Shown here: piece by piece, positions 13,953-25,456 of the stretch
How positions within the stretch are numbered: position 1 is the first letter of the stretch
How the letters are laid out: each line of letters begins with the position of its first letter
Assembly (NCBI GenBank): GCA_944990035.1
Contig: CALYLX010000091.1
Coordinates: 1 to 64,000 of the forward strand
Direction of reading: 5' to 3'
From: Clitopilus passeckerianus
Lineage: Eukaryota > Basidiomycota > Agaricomycetes > Agaricales > Entolomataceae
DNA: 64,000 nucleotides
The notes under the pieces: model-generated
Databases searched by the model: none
Told to the model about the DNA's origin: nothing
Seen by the model: the letters and a program-made list of their open reading frames with translations, nothing else
Translations under genes and position numbers: made by a program

Positions 13953-14526
13953 CTATACAGTTTGTCCTACAGGAAATTCGACAGTCTCCTTTGGCGTTAC
14001 TAACCTTCCCAATTTCTTTGTTTGGCCTAAGATATTTTCCATATTATAACCTGGAATAAATTCGCTCATCCCTCGCACGATGTCCGGATATGCGTGGAAA
14101 TTCTCCGTGAATTGCTTCAAGAACAATCGGGTATCCAACCTAGAAGCACAGGAAGCACTGTATTTGAACATGAATCTAAGTGTGAGCCTGGCGTAGAACT
14201 TACTCTTCGTTCCTGAACTTCTGGAATGCGCTGATCAGCTCGATGTAGAGTGGATGTTCAGTACCACCAAGCTCAGTCTCGACGTCCTTCAAGAAAGCTT
14301 GCGCCTTCTTTATCTTAGTCTCAGCGGTCGGAAACTTCTCGCGGAATTGGGCTTGCAGTTGTGCCAAGTCAACCTGAACGCCTGCCTCGTTCGACTGCAA
14401 CCCCGTGAGTCCTGGAAATTGAGCCTATAGCTCCGTGATGTCCACGTTGGGCATGGTTACCGTCGATGTCGACGATGTCGACGATGACTGTGCCGCGGGG
14501 AAGTTTGTGTTATTCTCGACGGACAT
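13953..14526 (-). CDS. small PAH-domain-only protein B (SIN3 PAH1-like)
   Basis: This is a second PAH-only gene, directly upstream of gene A on the same strand, about 165-180 residues. The N terminus MSVENNTNFPAAQSS is followed by a Ser/Thr tract. The PAH domain is KIKKAQAFLKDVETEL, HPLYIELISAFQKFRNEE, then across an intron LDTRLFLKQFTENFHAYPDIV and MSEFIPGYNM. The tail RLVTPKETVEFPVGQTV parallels that of gene A. An in-frame TAG sits at 14425-14427. A GT..AG interval of exactly 36 nt (14425-14460) removes it and keeps frame, so either an unusually short intron is spliced or the gene carries a nonsense codon. The last intron could alternatively use the donor GTTAGT after KKLGR, which would change the C terminus. 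Confidence 0.65.
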
Positions 14527-16816
14527 CCCAAGCTCTCAACAAGTGTGAAATTTGACCTCGTTCGAGCCTAGACGGTTCTTTATATACCTTCATGGGCGCC
14601 CGGATCTAATTTACAGATCTGTCATGAGTCAATGAACTCAGGTATTCGAATGGAATCCGGATACGAAATCCATCAAAACACGATCAAGAAGATGCTGTGA
14701 TGTATGGGCATTCTCAGAGAAGGATACGGCGTTGCTTCACGATATTGGACATGTGCACGGACGTTAACTGGGAGAATGAGATGGGAGGTTGGAGGATGTA
14801 AGGGGCAGAGGGGTTTTAAAGCTGAATGACATTGAGCACTATGGACGACATGGATAGATGGCAGCTACATGTACAACTTCGTGGGGCACCTAAAACAGGA
14901 GATGATTAGAATGAGGATCAAATGCAAAAAATGTGCAAAAGATAATGGATGAAGTCAGAAAAAGCCATGTTTTCATCCGCACCGTCCAGTCGAAACAACC
15001 TGGTCCGGTCCACCAACCTCAGAACGAAGAAGGCGAACACAGCTTCTCAAAGAAAAGGGACCAAAGTACGAGCCAACACGAGCGAGCGGTCAAAGAATGG
15101 ATGAACTTTGGTTTCGTCTTGGGCAAGAACAAAGGGTACAAGAAAATGTATGCATAAAATTTACTTACCCTGTAGAGCTATGACCGGTACAGTCTCAGAC
15201 TCAAAACACTTCTTGGCTAGAAAACAACACAGTAAAGGTCAGCAGATGTTTCAAAATTTGTAAAACGAGCGAATAAAGACGGGTCAGATAGAAATATTTT
15301 GGTAAGAGTTGTGTCCACAAGAGGTTGATTGCTCTCGTTCGGAAGCAGAACTGATTGTAACATCATGCAGCAGAATTGCAGCTAAAAGAAGTTAATTGAC
15401 GAATTGTACCCACCTTTGGCCCTAGGAACGTCGGAGACCGACGCTGCTGCGTTCAACATTTGGCAGGGAAAGAACTTGAATAGCGACTGTACAGTTTTTG
15501 GGCGGAGACCGAATTCTGACCTTGGGTAAAGATGTGTTGCTCGAACACTCGCAACGACAAGACCGCTGAACCTGATGTCCGCCTGACGGTGCCCGTCCTG
15601 GGGGAATGATCGTGTACTGAACGATATATGGTGAGCTTAAATTCAAGCATTCTATTCTTTGATGATACTTTTCCATCTTCGAGTCGGTGAACTCATACCA
15701 TGATCCTTGCTCGCAACATGCATCACCAACTGAGCCTTTTTCTTTCCTATCTCCTTCGTAAATTTGTTTCGTCTTTATTTACCTTCTTCTCTACAGCGTC
15801 CTCTGATCAAACGTGAGTTTTGACCTTCAAGTTGAAGATCTTCCGCTTGGGAAGAAATTTCCTCCTGCGTTGGCGACTCGACACTCACAATGGCATGGGC
15901 CGTAACGCTTGCACCTACCACCCGCTGAAGCTCAATTTTATTGTCTACGCCCTACAACGATTTTGGTCTGACACGAACCTGCTTCAGGAGAGGTCACATT
16001 CGTATCAGGCCTCTTTGCCGTGTGTATCAGGTAAGGGTCTCTTTCACATTCAGTTTTTCTTCCCCGGAGATGATACCAAAATGAAAGTGACAAGCATATG
16101 TCCGATTATACGTATGAAGGACACCTTTATCCGTTGTCTGAGGGTCCCCTCATCTTCATTGCTCGGAATCCTTACTGACTTCGTTGACTCTAGGTCAATG
16201 CCGCGGATTCCACCTCTTTGTACCACAATGTAAAGAATGTATTCGAATCCCAATTGAATTCAATTTCGATCTATCCTGCGAATTTTCCGGTCACTTATGT
16301 GCCCTCGTGAACCCTTGTCTGTGAAGTCCCTCTCAATCCGTTGTGGCGTTACTCCAATCATCGACAGGTTTCAATGAAGTATATTCCCCATTTGCCACTG
16401 CACGGAAACCAACTCGTTGACGAGGAACATTTCCCAAACTGCCGTCAGTTCCGTTTACCCGCGAACCTGTATAATAACCCGACGGTACTCCTTCACACTG
16501 CTCAGTTGCTATCCGTAAGCTCTAGCTGCGGGCCGTGTACGACTCCGTTATGCTATCATCCTTATCTTTGCTCGGATTTCGAACCTTGTGAGTCCTGCCC
16601 ATTCGACTTATCCAATGTCAGTAACAGAGGGTTGCGAACCTGGTAGGACATATATATACCGGACAGGGTTACAGCAAATCCCTGATGTGCGTCCACTTGG
16701 CCGATAGTCATCCTAGGCTCTATGTGCCTGAATCTGGAATACATATATAAGAATTTGCCCATTCTTGTGCATTTCATCCACTATGTCACTTCATCCTATC
16801 ACCCCATTCCTTCCCA
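14527..16816. other. 2.3-kb gene-poor interval
   Basis: No open frame here shows recognisable family motifs or a convincing chain of exons. A plus-strand frame of 74 codons at 14933-15157 (Lys/Gln-rich) and scattered frames at 15820-16650 lack support. The stretch may hold a decayed gene, a long promoter for the DUF6533 gene, or non-coding RNA. Confidence 0.4.
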
Positions 16817-18370
16817 ATGGTCACATCGAGACGCAGCAGCACATGTGAGTTGATAGTGCCTTTTGAATACAGACAGCTGAAAGAGTCAAATAGAGTTATC
16901 GGCAAATATTGCTTCATAGCATCCGCTGTTGTTTTCCTTTGGGACATAGGTGAATGGCATTGGACCTACATCTACGAGTTGATGACTGATCTTGATTGTT
17001 TCTAGCCCTCACATTCGGAAGGGAAGTCGAGCTCATTTGGATCCAGCGATGGAATTCGTTTACCCTCCTTTGGTTATTGGTGCGAAGCTTTCCTCTCCAA
17101 ACAGCGTTACCTCTAATGGTCGCTTCAGATTCGATATGTGCCTCTAGCTATGGAAGTAGTGATTATGGATGGTATGTGCCCCCAAATCGGGTATGGAGGA
17201 ACACTGACCATATATTTTATCGAACAGCTCTCCTATCGTCATCCCCAATGCTTGATGTGTGACCAACAGATATGATTGTCATCTCAGAAAACTAACTTCC
17301 AGACAGATGTAAGGCTTTGGGTACCGGTGCAAGGCTCCAGACTGACGATGTCGTGACACTTAGATGCACTCAATGGCTGGCCTTTGCACAATCATTTTCA
17401 TCGATTTCTATCGTGCTCGTGCAGATCATGTTCACACTTCGAATGTATGCACTCTATGACAGGAGGAAGATTGTACTCTTCGCTTTCAGTTCCATCGTGA
17501 TCGTTGAAATTGGGTTCCAGTCGGTACGCAGCACATATCCTTCCTCTTTCTTCCTCTCAACCTCTCCTAGTTCATCATCCTGGACACAGCTATATTCTCC
17601 CGTCCTCGTGGCGTACCGAGTTGCGCGGCTGGCGCACAGCACCTCGGAAGGTGAAGCCATCCTCTCGCGAAACAACTCAGGCGTTTAACCTATACCTCCT
17701 GCGACCAGGCCACCTCGTACCGGAGCTGCCTTCTGGGCATTCTCCATGGTTTTTGATATGCTAGGATTCGCCCTCACAGTTCACAAAACACTGTCGCTGC
17801 TTCGCTTGGATAGGTCACTGAGCCTTTATCGAATCATTCTGAGGGATGGTGAGTATATAACGGCATCTATTCATCTTCTTGGCTAAAATGTATTCCCAGG
17901 TTCTCTTTATTTCGTGTAAGCCAATTTCGACACGGCTGCTCGAATTGGCTCAAAAGTCATAATTTTTAGCTGCATACTCACGTCTCACCTTGGAAATATG
18001 TTGTGCTTGTTGGTCGGTGACCTTTGACTCTGTCGTCGTCTACGCCGCTGAAAATTAGCACCTAGCTGGCGCCGCTAGACATGGGAACTATACTTGCAAA
18101 GTTCGTATCTTGATATCTAATGCAAATAGATAATTCAACGACTCCACCAGTCTGGCTACGGTCCTCCCTGTTGTCATCACAAATCGGCTCATTCTCAATC
18201 TTAAGGCCGCCGCACGATTGAAATACTCCACAAACACCGCCGATCGTACTCGGATGAGCACCATGTTCCAAGATGCTGGCCCCAAAGAGGGAACAATGGA
18301 CGACGTTGAAGGGAAATGTTGCGCCGTCCAAGGCTTGGTGGAGGTTCTTGGTGGCAGCCCGGACACATAA
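16817..18370 (+). CDS. DUF6533 multi-pass membrane protein, copy 1
   Basis: This is a basidiomycete-specific integral membrane protein family of unknown function. It starts MVTSRRSSTCELIV. The DUF6533 core is YCFIASAVVFLWDI, then after splicing LTFGREVELIWIQRWNSFTLLWLL, matching the usual FDREVELIWxxKW signature. Further membrane segments are LIRYVPLAMEVVIMD, VQIMFTLRMYALYDRRK, FWAFSMVFDMLGFALTV and the ILRDG|SLYFV turn. The C-terminal tail includes ITNRLILNLKAAAR. I inferred eight or more introns; the junctions GR|PPRTGAAFW and LDV|CKALG both keep frame and bypass in-frame stops. The exon chain for about 18030-18130 is unclear. TAA at 18368-18370. Confidence 0.7.
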
Positions 18371-18895
18371 GGCTGAAGCTCAATTGTGGGATTCTGGGAG
18401 AAGGACGCATGGGGGAGTATGCGATTGCCACCACGTATGCTATTGCCAGCTGTGGCAAGCACTGGTGCCATGTTAGGACTAGCATTCTGAATTCACTCTA
18501 CCTAACCCGAAGTAGGCAGCTCAGGGTTGCCGCATCTTGCCACTTCGTTGCAACGTGGCTTCAGTACTTTGTACTGATCCACTTCATCTACTAGGTTCGC
18601 GGTATGTAGCTGATTCGGAAATCAACTCAGAAGGTGTATTGTATCTTGTGCACTCATTTTTAGTCATCAACCTTAGATATGCCCCCAATGCCATTGACGC
18701 TCGTCGACAACTCCTCGGCCAAATGGGGACGTGGAACGGTTTCACCCACAAAAAGTCTTTGCACCTGCCTGAATGTGACCCTGCAGTTCACCATCGCGAT
18801 TTGCAATCACTAAGCCGGTGCCTGTTGAGTTGTCCTTCAGCCGTCATATATAGGTGTTGCCCCGAGTCTCGTTGTTTATACCCAATGGTTCCTCC
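18371..18895. other. spacer between the two DUF6533 genes
   Basis: About 520 bp with no supported coding region. It presumably contains the 3' end of copy 1 and the promoter of copy 2. Confidence 0.4.
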
Positions 18896-20631
18896 ATGAC
18901 AGCCTCGCCAGCGATCCTCTCTCCAGATGGTTTGTTGCTCTACGAACGGATGTAGGCCTCACAGTAGTTCCAGCATATGATTTACGACTCAATAGTGACC
19001 AACTCAGTGTGGCTCAAAACTATTATTTCGTGGCGTCTGGAATTGTGATGTACTTGGATGTCGGTGAGCGTGTACAACCAACCTATCATATACCGTGATC
19101 TAACGCAAAGACTAGTGTTGACGTTCGATAGGGAAGTCGAGTTGATCTGGACGCAGAAGTGGACACCGTTTACTCTACTTTGGGTGCTAGTGAGTCCATT
19201 ATGATTTCCTCACTCCTCCTCGAAGCATTGTTGATGTTCCCACCGAAAGATTCGACATGTACCACTTGTGGGGCAGTTTTTTGTATTGGACGGTACATAC
19301 TTTAGGTCGTAATGCCTGAAGTAAATCTGACGGGTCCCTTCCTTTCCTCGACAGTGTCTATGAATCGATCTCCCATACTTGACGTATGTCATAACCTGCT
19401 AAAATCATACTTGTGATTCAAGCACTGACGAGTTTTCACGTAGTTGTTTGTGTTCTCTCCGCTCTCCTGTAGGTATCAAGGCCAATCAAGCTTTTCCTAG
19501 ATGCGGTAATTGGGTACAGTATATCGCAGCATATAGCGCATACTGTCTTCTCATGGTGCAGATCGTCTTTACCATGAGAGTCTATGCCTTGTACGGCGGG
19601 CGTCGCTGCATTCTTTACCTCTTTGCTGTTTTTGTGATGGTCGAGATTGGGTTCGTCGTAGTAAATCCTTTCAATTACTTGCCTTTCCTAGGGATCAAAC
19701 TGACTATGCTTCCCGTCACTTAGTGGCTACTCAATGAACTAATCTCGACCAGGCACCTGCACAATTCTACGCCTACGGCCTGTGTTTATGGCGAGAAAAA
19801 CATTGGCAGGTACGCAGCCCCTTGTTCTCCAATACCGTTCCTCAAACCGGTCACCCCTAGCCGCATCGGAGCGTCCTTCTACGCCCCATCAATTGGATTT
19901 GACATTGCTGTCTTTGGTGTAACCATATACAGGACAACCGCTATGCTTCGGTTCAATAGGTCTCCTGGTTTGTACACCATATTCCTTCGTGATGGTCAGT
20001 AGTCACATCTGCGAGCGCACCCGCCTTTCTCATAACCATTTTTCAGGGTTCCTGTATTTCTGGTGAGTGAAAATGGGATAACTCAACCGGCCGCCTGACG
20101 AAACATCCTCTGAAGTTGCGTCTTCGCCTGCCATGTCGTGAATATCTTCACCCTCCTTGTGAATAGCCATCTTGTCTATAACATCACAGTCCTCTCACAA
20201 GCACTTTTCAGTTCGCACCACAGGAGCTGAGCACTCTTCACACGAAGTAGGGAGCTCTTACTTTGATCCTTACTAGCCAAATGTTTATTTTCATCCTTAG
20301 TATGGCTTGCTCCGTCTCGATAGCCATCACAAATCGGCTCATTCTCAACCTCAAGGCTGCCGCCCGCTCGGAGACATCCCATTCAAACACTGCCAATACG
20401 TCCTCAGCCTTCCCAAATCTGGACCATTCGATGCATTGGATCATCGAGGATGTTGCAGAGGGCCTGTCGCAGCGTGAACACCCGACCAAGCATAGTATTG
20501 CACTTAACGATTCGGAGGAATCTGGGCCCAGTATCAGGTTGCGAACATTTACTTCCACCCCTACGGACCCCGAAACTGTATACACAGCGCGTAGTTTATC
20601 ATTTTTGGAGCATGATAATAAAGAAGCTTAA
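18896..20631 (+). CDS. DUF6533 multi-pass membrane protein, copy 2
   Basis: This tandem paralogue of the preceding gene has the same exon and motif order. It starts MTASPAILSPD, then a 35-nt intron leads to VVPAYDLRLNSDQLS. The core is AQNYYFVASGIVMYLDV|VLTFDREVELIWTQKW, a textbook DUF6533 signature. Next come LIRHVPLVGQFFVLD, SPILDV|CIKANQAF, VQIVFTMRVYALYGGRR, then IGASFYAPSIGFDIAVFGVTIY, FLRDG|FLYF and ITNRLILNLKAAARSE. The C-terminal about 120 residues are hydrophilic and probably cytosolic. Matching intron positions in the two copies show that they arose by local duplication. Function unknown; a receptor-like role has been guessed for the family but is not shown. Confidence 0.75.
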
Positions 20632-21038
20632 TTTCTGCTTTTTCTGGTCCCAATCGAATTAGTGGAGTATTTCGAACAGGCGCTATCCAGGAGATGAAGC
20701 AGGCCAACCCCTTATCCTCACAACCGGAAACGGGAATGGGATAAACGGATGATATTATAATTGGCCCACCGATAGTAACGAATACAACATGTTACCGCCG
20801 AATGGCTGGCAAACGAGTGCTGACCAACGAGCTGGAACCTCTTTCCAATCACCATTGAATAAGGGGAGAGTCATTCTCCCATGCGTTGCGCTCGTTTGGG
20901 ATCAACAAAACGGGCCTTGTCGAGAAGGGCCTTCACGACTCAAGGGGAATCATTGCTGAATTGGTTTCTTTATCCCCATGAGAGGGCGAAGGGCAAGCAT
21001 TCTGAGGTCCGGGGTGGCTGTTCGCAGCCAGCAAATTT
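20632..21038. other. convergent intergenic region
   Basis: About 400 bp between the 3' ends of DUF6533 copy 2 and the coiled-coil gene. No gene or repeat seen. Confidence 0.4.
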
Positions 21039-22809
21039 TCAGTTTCCGGGTTCGTCGTGGCTATTCCTGGATTTGTCCCAGGCGCCATGGGGATTAGACT
21101 TTGCCTTCGTGTGATTGGCAAAGCCAGAGCCTCGTGCTCCACCAACATTAGGCCGCTGTATTGGTGATTGCCCACTAGAATATCCAGGCCCAGCCCCGGT
21201 GACGACTTTCAATGGCCGCCCGGGCTCAAAAGCGGGTGCTTTGCTCGACAGGGTGATAGATGGGGAGGTATTACTCTTAGTTGGTTGGGTAGGGGATGTA
21301 TGGCTTCCTGATGTGCTTCCACTACTCGAGGATTTTAGGGACAATTGTCGATTCGGATTTTGCAATATGGTGATGTGACCCTGCGAGTTGAGAGATGTCG
21401 AGCGAGGATTGTGGCCTGTGGCTTGGGGTTGCCAGGATGGTGCGGTCCGGTGGGGAGATTGGGTATCGGTTGGTGTGGGTCTTTGGATAGGTGCTGGCCT
21501 TGCAATGGCTCCAGGAGAGCCTTGAGACCGCATCCGCTGCCCAGGGAAGTAAGGGAAAGTGGGGGAGTTTTCCGGTATAACTGGTGGGATCGACAAAGGG
21601 TGGTCTTCATATTCCTGGGGTTCCGTATAGACTTCATTATCCACCTGCTCAATCTCTCTCCCAATATCTTGAAGTTGCTCCTCAAGATCGACCAAGGTGG
21701 TGGACTCTAGCTTCTCCTTCTTTGCATTGAGTTTCTCCACCTTGTTCGTCAACGACGCAAGCTCTGCTTTCATCGACTCTATCCTCTTCTTTTCCTTCTC
21801 TATGATCCTATCCTTCTCCTTCCGTACTTTGTCCGCCTCTGCCTTCACTTTCGCATGTTCCGCTTCTTTTGCAGCCTTTTGCCTATTGATCTCCGGTAAC
21901 TGGTCCTCGACTTCCTTGATGCTATCCTCCGTTTCCGCAACCGCATTTTGAGTCCGTTTAACGGCCTCCTGTAGAAAGTATTCTTTGCTTGGCTCTGTGT
22001 TCGGTAGCATTGTGCTTTTCGGTCGCCCGTTTAAGAATCTCGATTTCAGACCGCAGTGAGGCATCAGATTTCTGAGCATCGCGTCGGGCAGCTTTCAGAG
22101 AGGCCGTCAGATCGTCGCGCTCCGTATTTAGTAGTGTCAGGGTGTGCTGAAGCTGAGCGAGCCTTTCTTCTGGTGAGAGCTGGATAGTCATAGTTGGAGG
22201 TGTGTTGGGATTGGTTCGATTTGGAGAGGTGGAAGGAGTAGACGATTGTCTGTCCGAAGACGAATGTGCAAAGGATGGCGATTCTGGGTCCGTAGCTTCC
22301 TCCGCTGGTTCTGGTTCAATAACAGCATCTGGCAGTCCGTCAGAAATCGTCAGACGACCAGCTTTGAGTGACTCACCCTCTGTTATGACCTGTCTTCTTA
22401 TGCTGGAATCTCCCTGGAAGAGTTCCAAGTCGACATCGTAGTGCCTGCCAGGCATCAATGAATAGATGATAATGACAGCTTCATCTGCGGTATCATCGAT
22501 CCGAATGAAGACCCTCTGCCAGGGTGATCCATTTACTTTGACGGACATCCCTCTATCAAGTACCTCCTGTATTATGCTCTTGCTCTTCCCTCTGCTTTCT
22601 TCCGTTCTACTGCTTGACTCTGCTTGGGATTCCCCATCTTCTGTCAAGTCCAAGGATGATCCAAAATTGTCATTGAGATTCCCCAAGTTCGAAGACAGGA
22701 TGAAAGTCACAGATACAGAGGTGACTTCTCGAACTGCAAGAGACAAAGGAGGCTGCCACGGTCGTATTGAATGCCACCCATTAGAGCTTGAGCTCGCGTC
22801 GGAGGCCAT
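21039..22809 (-). CDS. conserved fungal coiled-coil protein with an N-terminal beta-type domain
   Basis: I do not recognise a named family. The first about 130 residues form a globular domain (VTFILSSNL, SPWQRVFIRIDD, AVIIIYSLMPGRHYDVDL) that looks like a fibronectin-III-like beta sandwich. After a disordered Ser/Thr/Pro stretch comes a long coiled coil. It begins SPEERLAQLQHTLTLL, and EIEILKRATEKHNAT runs on to AVAETEDSIKEVEDQL, EKEKKRIESMKAELASL and VEKLNAKKEKLE. The C-terminal about 190 residues are Pro/Ser/Gln-rich and disordered, ending DEPGN. The two halves are in different frames that switch near 21985-22010. Joining them needs two inserted bases or one deleted, so there is either a sequence error or an unrecognised splice. 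Without correction the protein stops at 21958. Confidence 0.65.
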
Positions 22810-23034
22810 GATTGCAGGCAGAAAAGTGAGGGAAGGTCACGTGTGCAGCCCAATTTGGGTCTCGAGGTTGGGATGCTTGGCAAGTGTGGCGCACTGCCAC
22901 TGGCGCGCAAGTTATCTCCCTCCGTTTCATGCCAGTTTTTTCAACGGAAAGGGATCTCAGAACCTTCGTATATACATTAAGATCCGAGTAAAGTACAGGT
23001 TATTACAGGCAGCGCTTGAAATGGTATATGCACA

Positions 23035-24667
23035 CTAAGTTTGAGAGGCGGTATCGGAGCTGAGGACTTTAACTGGATCAACACCCATCTTTCTAACAAC
23101 CTTCTCATTCGCCTTCGCAACGCCTCGTTGGGCCTTCCCTAAACCCCAGCCAAGACTGACGCCAGCGAGATCGGACCTTCTACCTGACCGTCCCACACCG
23201 CTCTCGTGCTCCACCCAGGTCTTGTAAAGACCTTCATACGTGGTCCATGCGCCCTTATATCCGAGTCCGCCTTTCTCTGCAGACAACCTCGCTCTTGAGT
23301 CGTCGAATATAAGGTGGACGGATGTAAGGGCGAAGAGGGCCGGTTGGAGGTTAATCAAGTCTCCATTAATCGGTGGGAGCCATTTTGCCAGGAAGCTTCC
23401 AATAGTGACCAGATAGTGGCGAGAGCGGTAGTATGCTTCAATCAACGTGGCTACAATAAGCATGAGGGTTGGTGGCATGTTCGGGAAATGAGTTTCTCCA
23501 CCGCTCAACGTCTCCAAAAAGGTGTAGACGTCGCCATAGGTCTGGATAGGCCCGGGATCTGCGACGTTGAAAGCTTGGCCACCAATATCCGGGTTCTTGC
23601 TACCACCGAGCAACTCAATCAGGCGCTGCTCGTAGCAGAGATGCGCAAGAGCACAGTTCTCAACATAGCAGAAATTCTGTACAACAGTTGCTATCCATGT
23701 TGGATTGGTCTTGCGAACGAGGTAGGCACCACATAACATGTCCCCTCGAGGTCCGAAAATGCCGTTCCCAGGACGAATGCAGCCGGTCCTGAGAAGTCCA
23801 CGTTGTGTTTTAGATTTGTCGGCCTGACGAACAATCTTGTCTGCCCGAATCTTTGTTGCAGCATAATTCGAGAAGAAATCGTCGTGCTTCTTGGGTAACC
23901 GTTCTTCATCATCATTAATCAATTGCGTGAAATGTTTCGGCTCCTTCTCCCATGGCCAGAGGAAGAAACGCGTCCGCCATACTCCCACCGATCCGGAGGA
24001 GGTGTATACGAGTGCGCTGGCCCCGATGGCACGTGCGGCGTTGACAATGTTTTGAGTTCCCTGAACATTGACGCGTTCAGAAGGCGGCAGGAGAGCTTCA
24101 GTCCGTTCATAGAAGCGGATATTGGCAGCAGTATGGAAGACTGTGATTTCTGGATCTTCGGCGTCGCGACCATCCGCCCAAGACGCGGTAAATGCAGCAT
24201 TCATTGACTTCTCATCTGAGATATCAGTCTGAATGAAAGTCGTGTCTTTGCCTTTGCCGGTCAACAGATCTTCGCGTGCAGGTGGGCGAATATCCAAGAG
24301 TCGGATTGATTTGGGATTTTCGCCTCGTTCAATAAGGGAAGAGACCATCCAACCTCCAAGAAAGCCGCCCTGCCGAGCAAGGATGAATGACTGAACCTTC
24401 AGGACTTTGATGAACCGTACTTACACCTCCGATGACAATATAACGTCTTCCAGTCTTAGGCGGCAGTTGTTCATGAATTGATATGGCCGGTTCTTTGGAC
24501 AATTTATCCGCAAGTTTGCGGACTCCTTCTGGCGTAATTCGCGCCGGGGAAAACTGTAGAGCCTCGGGTGGTATTCTCGACAGGCGTTTATCGTTTACAT
24601 GGATATAAAGCAAGGAAAGTACAGAGAAAAGAATGAACGAGCCAGCAGCAACGACCAAAAAGGCCAT
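23035..24667 (-). CDS. 3-beta-hydroxysteroid dehydrogenase / sterol decarboxylase-like SDR
   Basis: This is an extended short-chain dehydrogenase of the 3-beta-HSD family (the family of yeast Erg26, C-3 sterol dehydrogenase). The N terminus MAFLVVAAGSFILFSVLSL is a membrane anchor. A 60-bp intron splits the Rossmann motif (IVIGG|GGFLGGW). Other marks are VFHTAANIRFYE, NVQGTQNIVNAARAIG, YTSSGSVGVW and the catalytic SNYAATKIRADK (YxxxK), then TGCIRPGNGIFGPRGD. The C-terminal region has GDLINLQPALFALT and two short hydrophobic stretches. Length is about 510 residues, longer than Erg26, as in many basidiomycete paralogues. Substrate is not certain; a sterol or other hydrophobic alcohol is inferred from the family. 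No frame problems. Confidence 0.88.
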
Positions 24668-25456
24668 TGTGGGCTATGCGAAGAGGCTATGCCCTTCGTG
24701 AGGTGCAAAGACGTGGAGAATGCTGCAGTGGACGAATGAACGTTTCCCGAAATGGCAATAGAGGAAACCGGGATTTCGGCGCGGAGTTCCCCGACAGACC
24801 TGCAAGACGCACACGAATCTTTTGACCAGCATGTCAGTTCACACTCAAATCACCTGGCATTGAATATCGAACGATTACCCAAAGGCAACTAGTCTACAAA
24901 GTCTTTCTGAACTCTCAATACTGCAAAAAACGGAGAGATTTGTTTCTTGCGCACTGAAAGAACTTCAAGTCCACAATTTGGGTCGCCTCCATCTCGATCA
25001 TCACATTCCAAGTCATTCTTTGCGACCTGGAGGCATGAGAACCCACCCTTTCGTCCAACGTGGGAACCAAGACAGGATGCTTATATGTCAAGTTCTGATT
25101 GGCCCATGCTCTGAAAACCCCCTCCTATTGAACTCACAAGATTCTTGGCGATCCATTTCTGGATCTACCTAGGAGAACTGTCTTGGTTTGGCGAGCAGAA
25201 AACATAGATTGTCTCCGAAATTTCGCTCAGATGAACCATTCGGAGGCGTTTCTCTGGTTCTATTTGGAGGGCCCCATATTTGCAAGCTCAGACTTGAGGT
25301 GTTTGAGCCACTATGGAGCACGCCATCTTCGTCGTCCTCAAACCCTCCTATAGATGAAGGATGCAAGATAAAAGGCCCCGCAATTTCGTCCAAGCTATTC
25401 AACATCTCCGGCAATCCTAGCCTACCCTTCGCACTCAAACCAATCACTTTTTCATC
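24668..25456. other. divergent intergenic region
   Basis: About 790 bp upstream of both the 3-beta-HSD-like gene (minus) and the Gly/Tyr-rich secreted protein gene (plus). No recognisable gene. A frame runs into the secreted-protein gene from 25188 but lacks its signal peptide. Confidence 0.4.

Noticed and set aside
14933..15157. A 74-codon Lys/Gln-rich plus-strand gene
   Set aside because: No family motifs, no exon partners and no codon or splice evidence.
17680..17690. DUF6533 copy 1 as a pseudogene because of an in-frame TAA
   Set aside because: A 57-nt GTGAAG..CCAG intron removes the stop and joins GR to PPRTGAAFW in the conserved frame.
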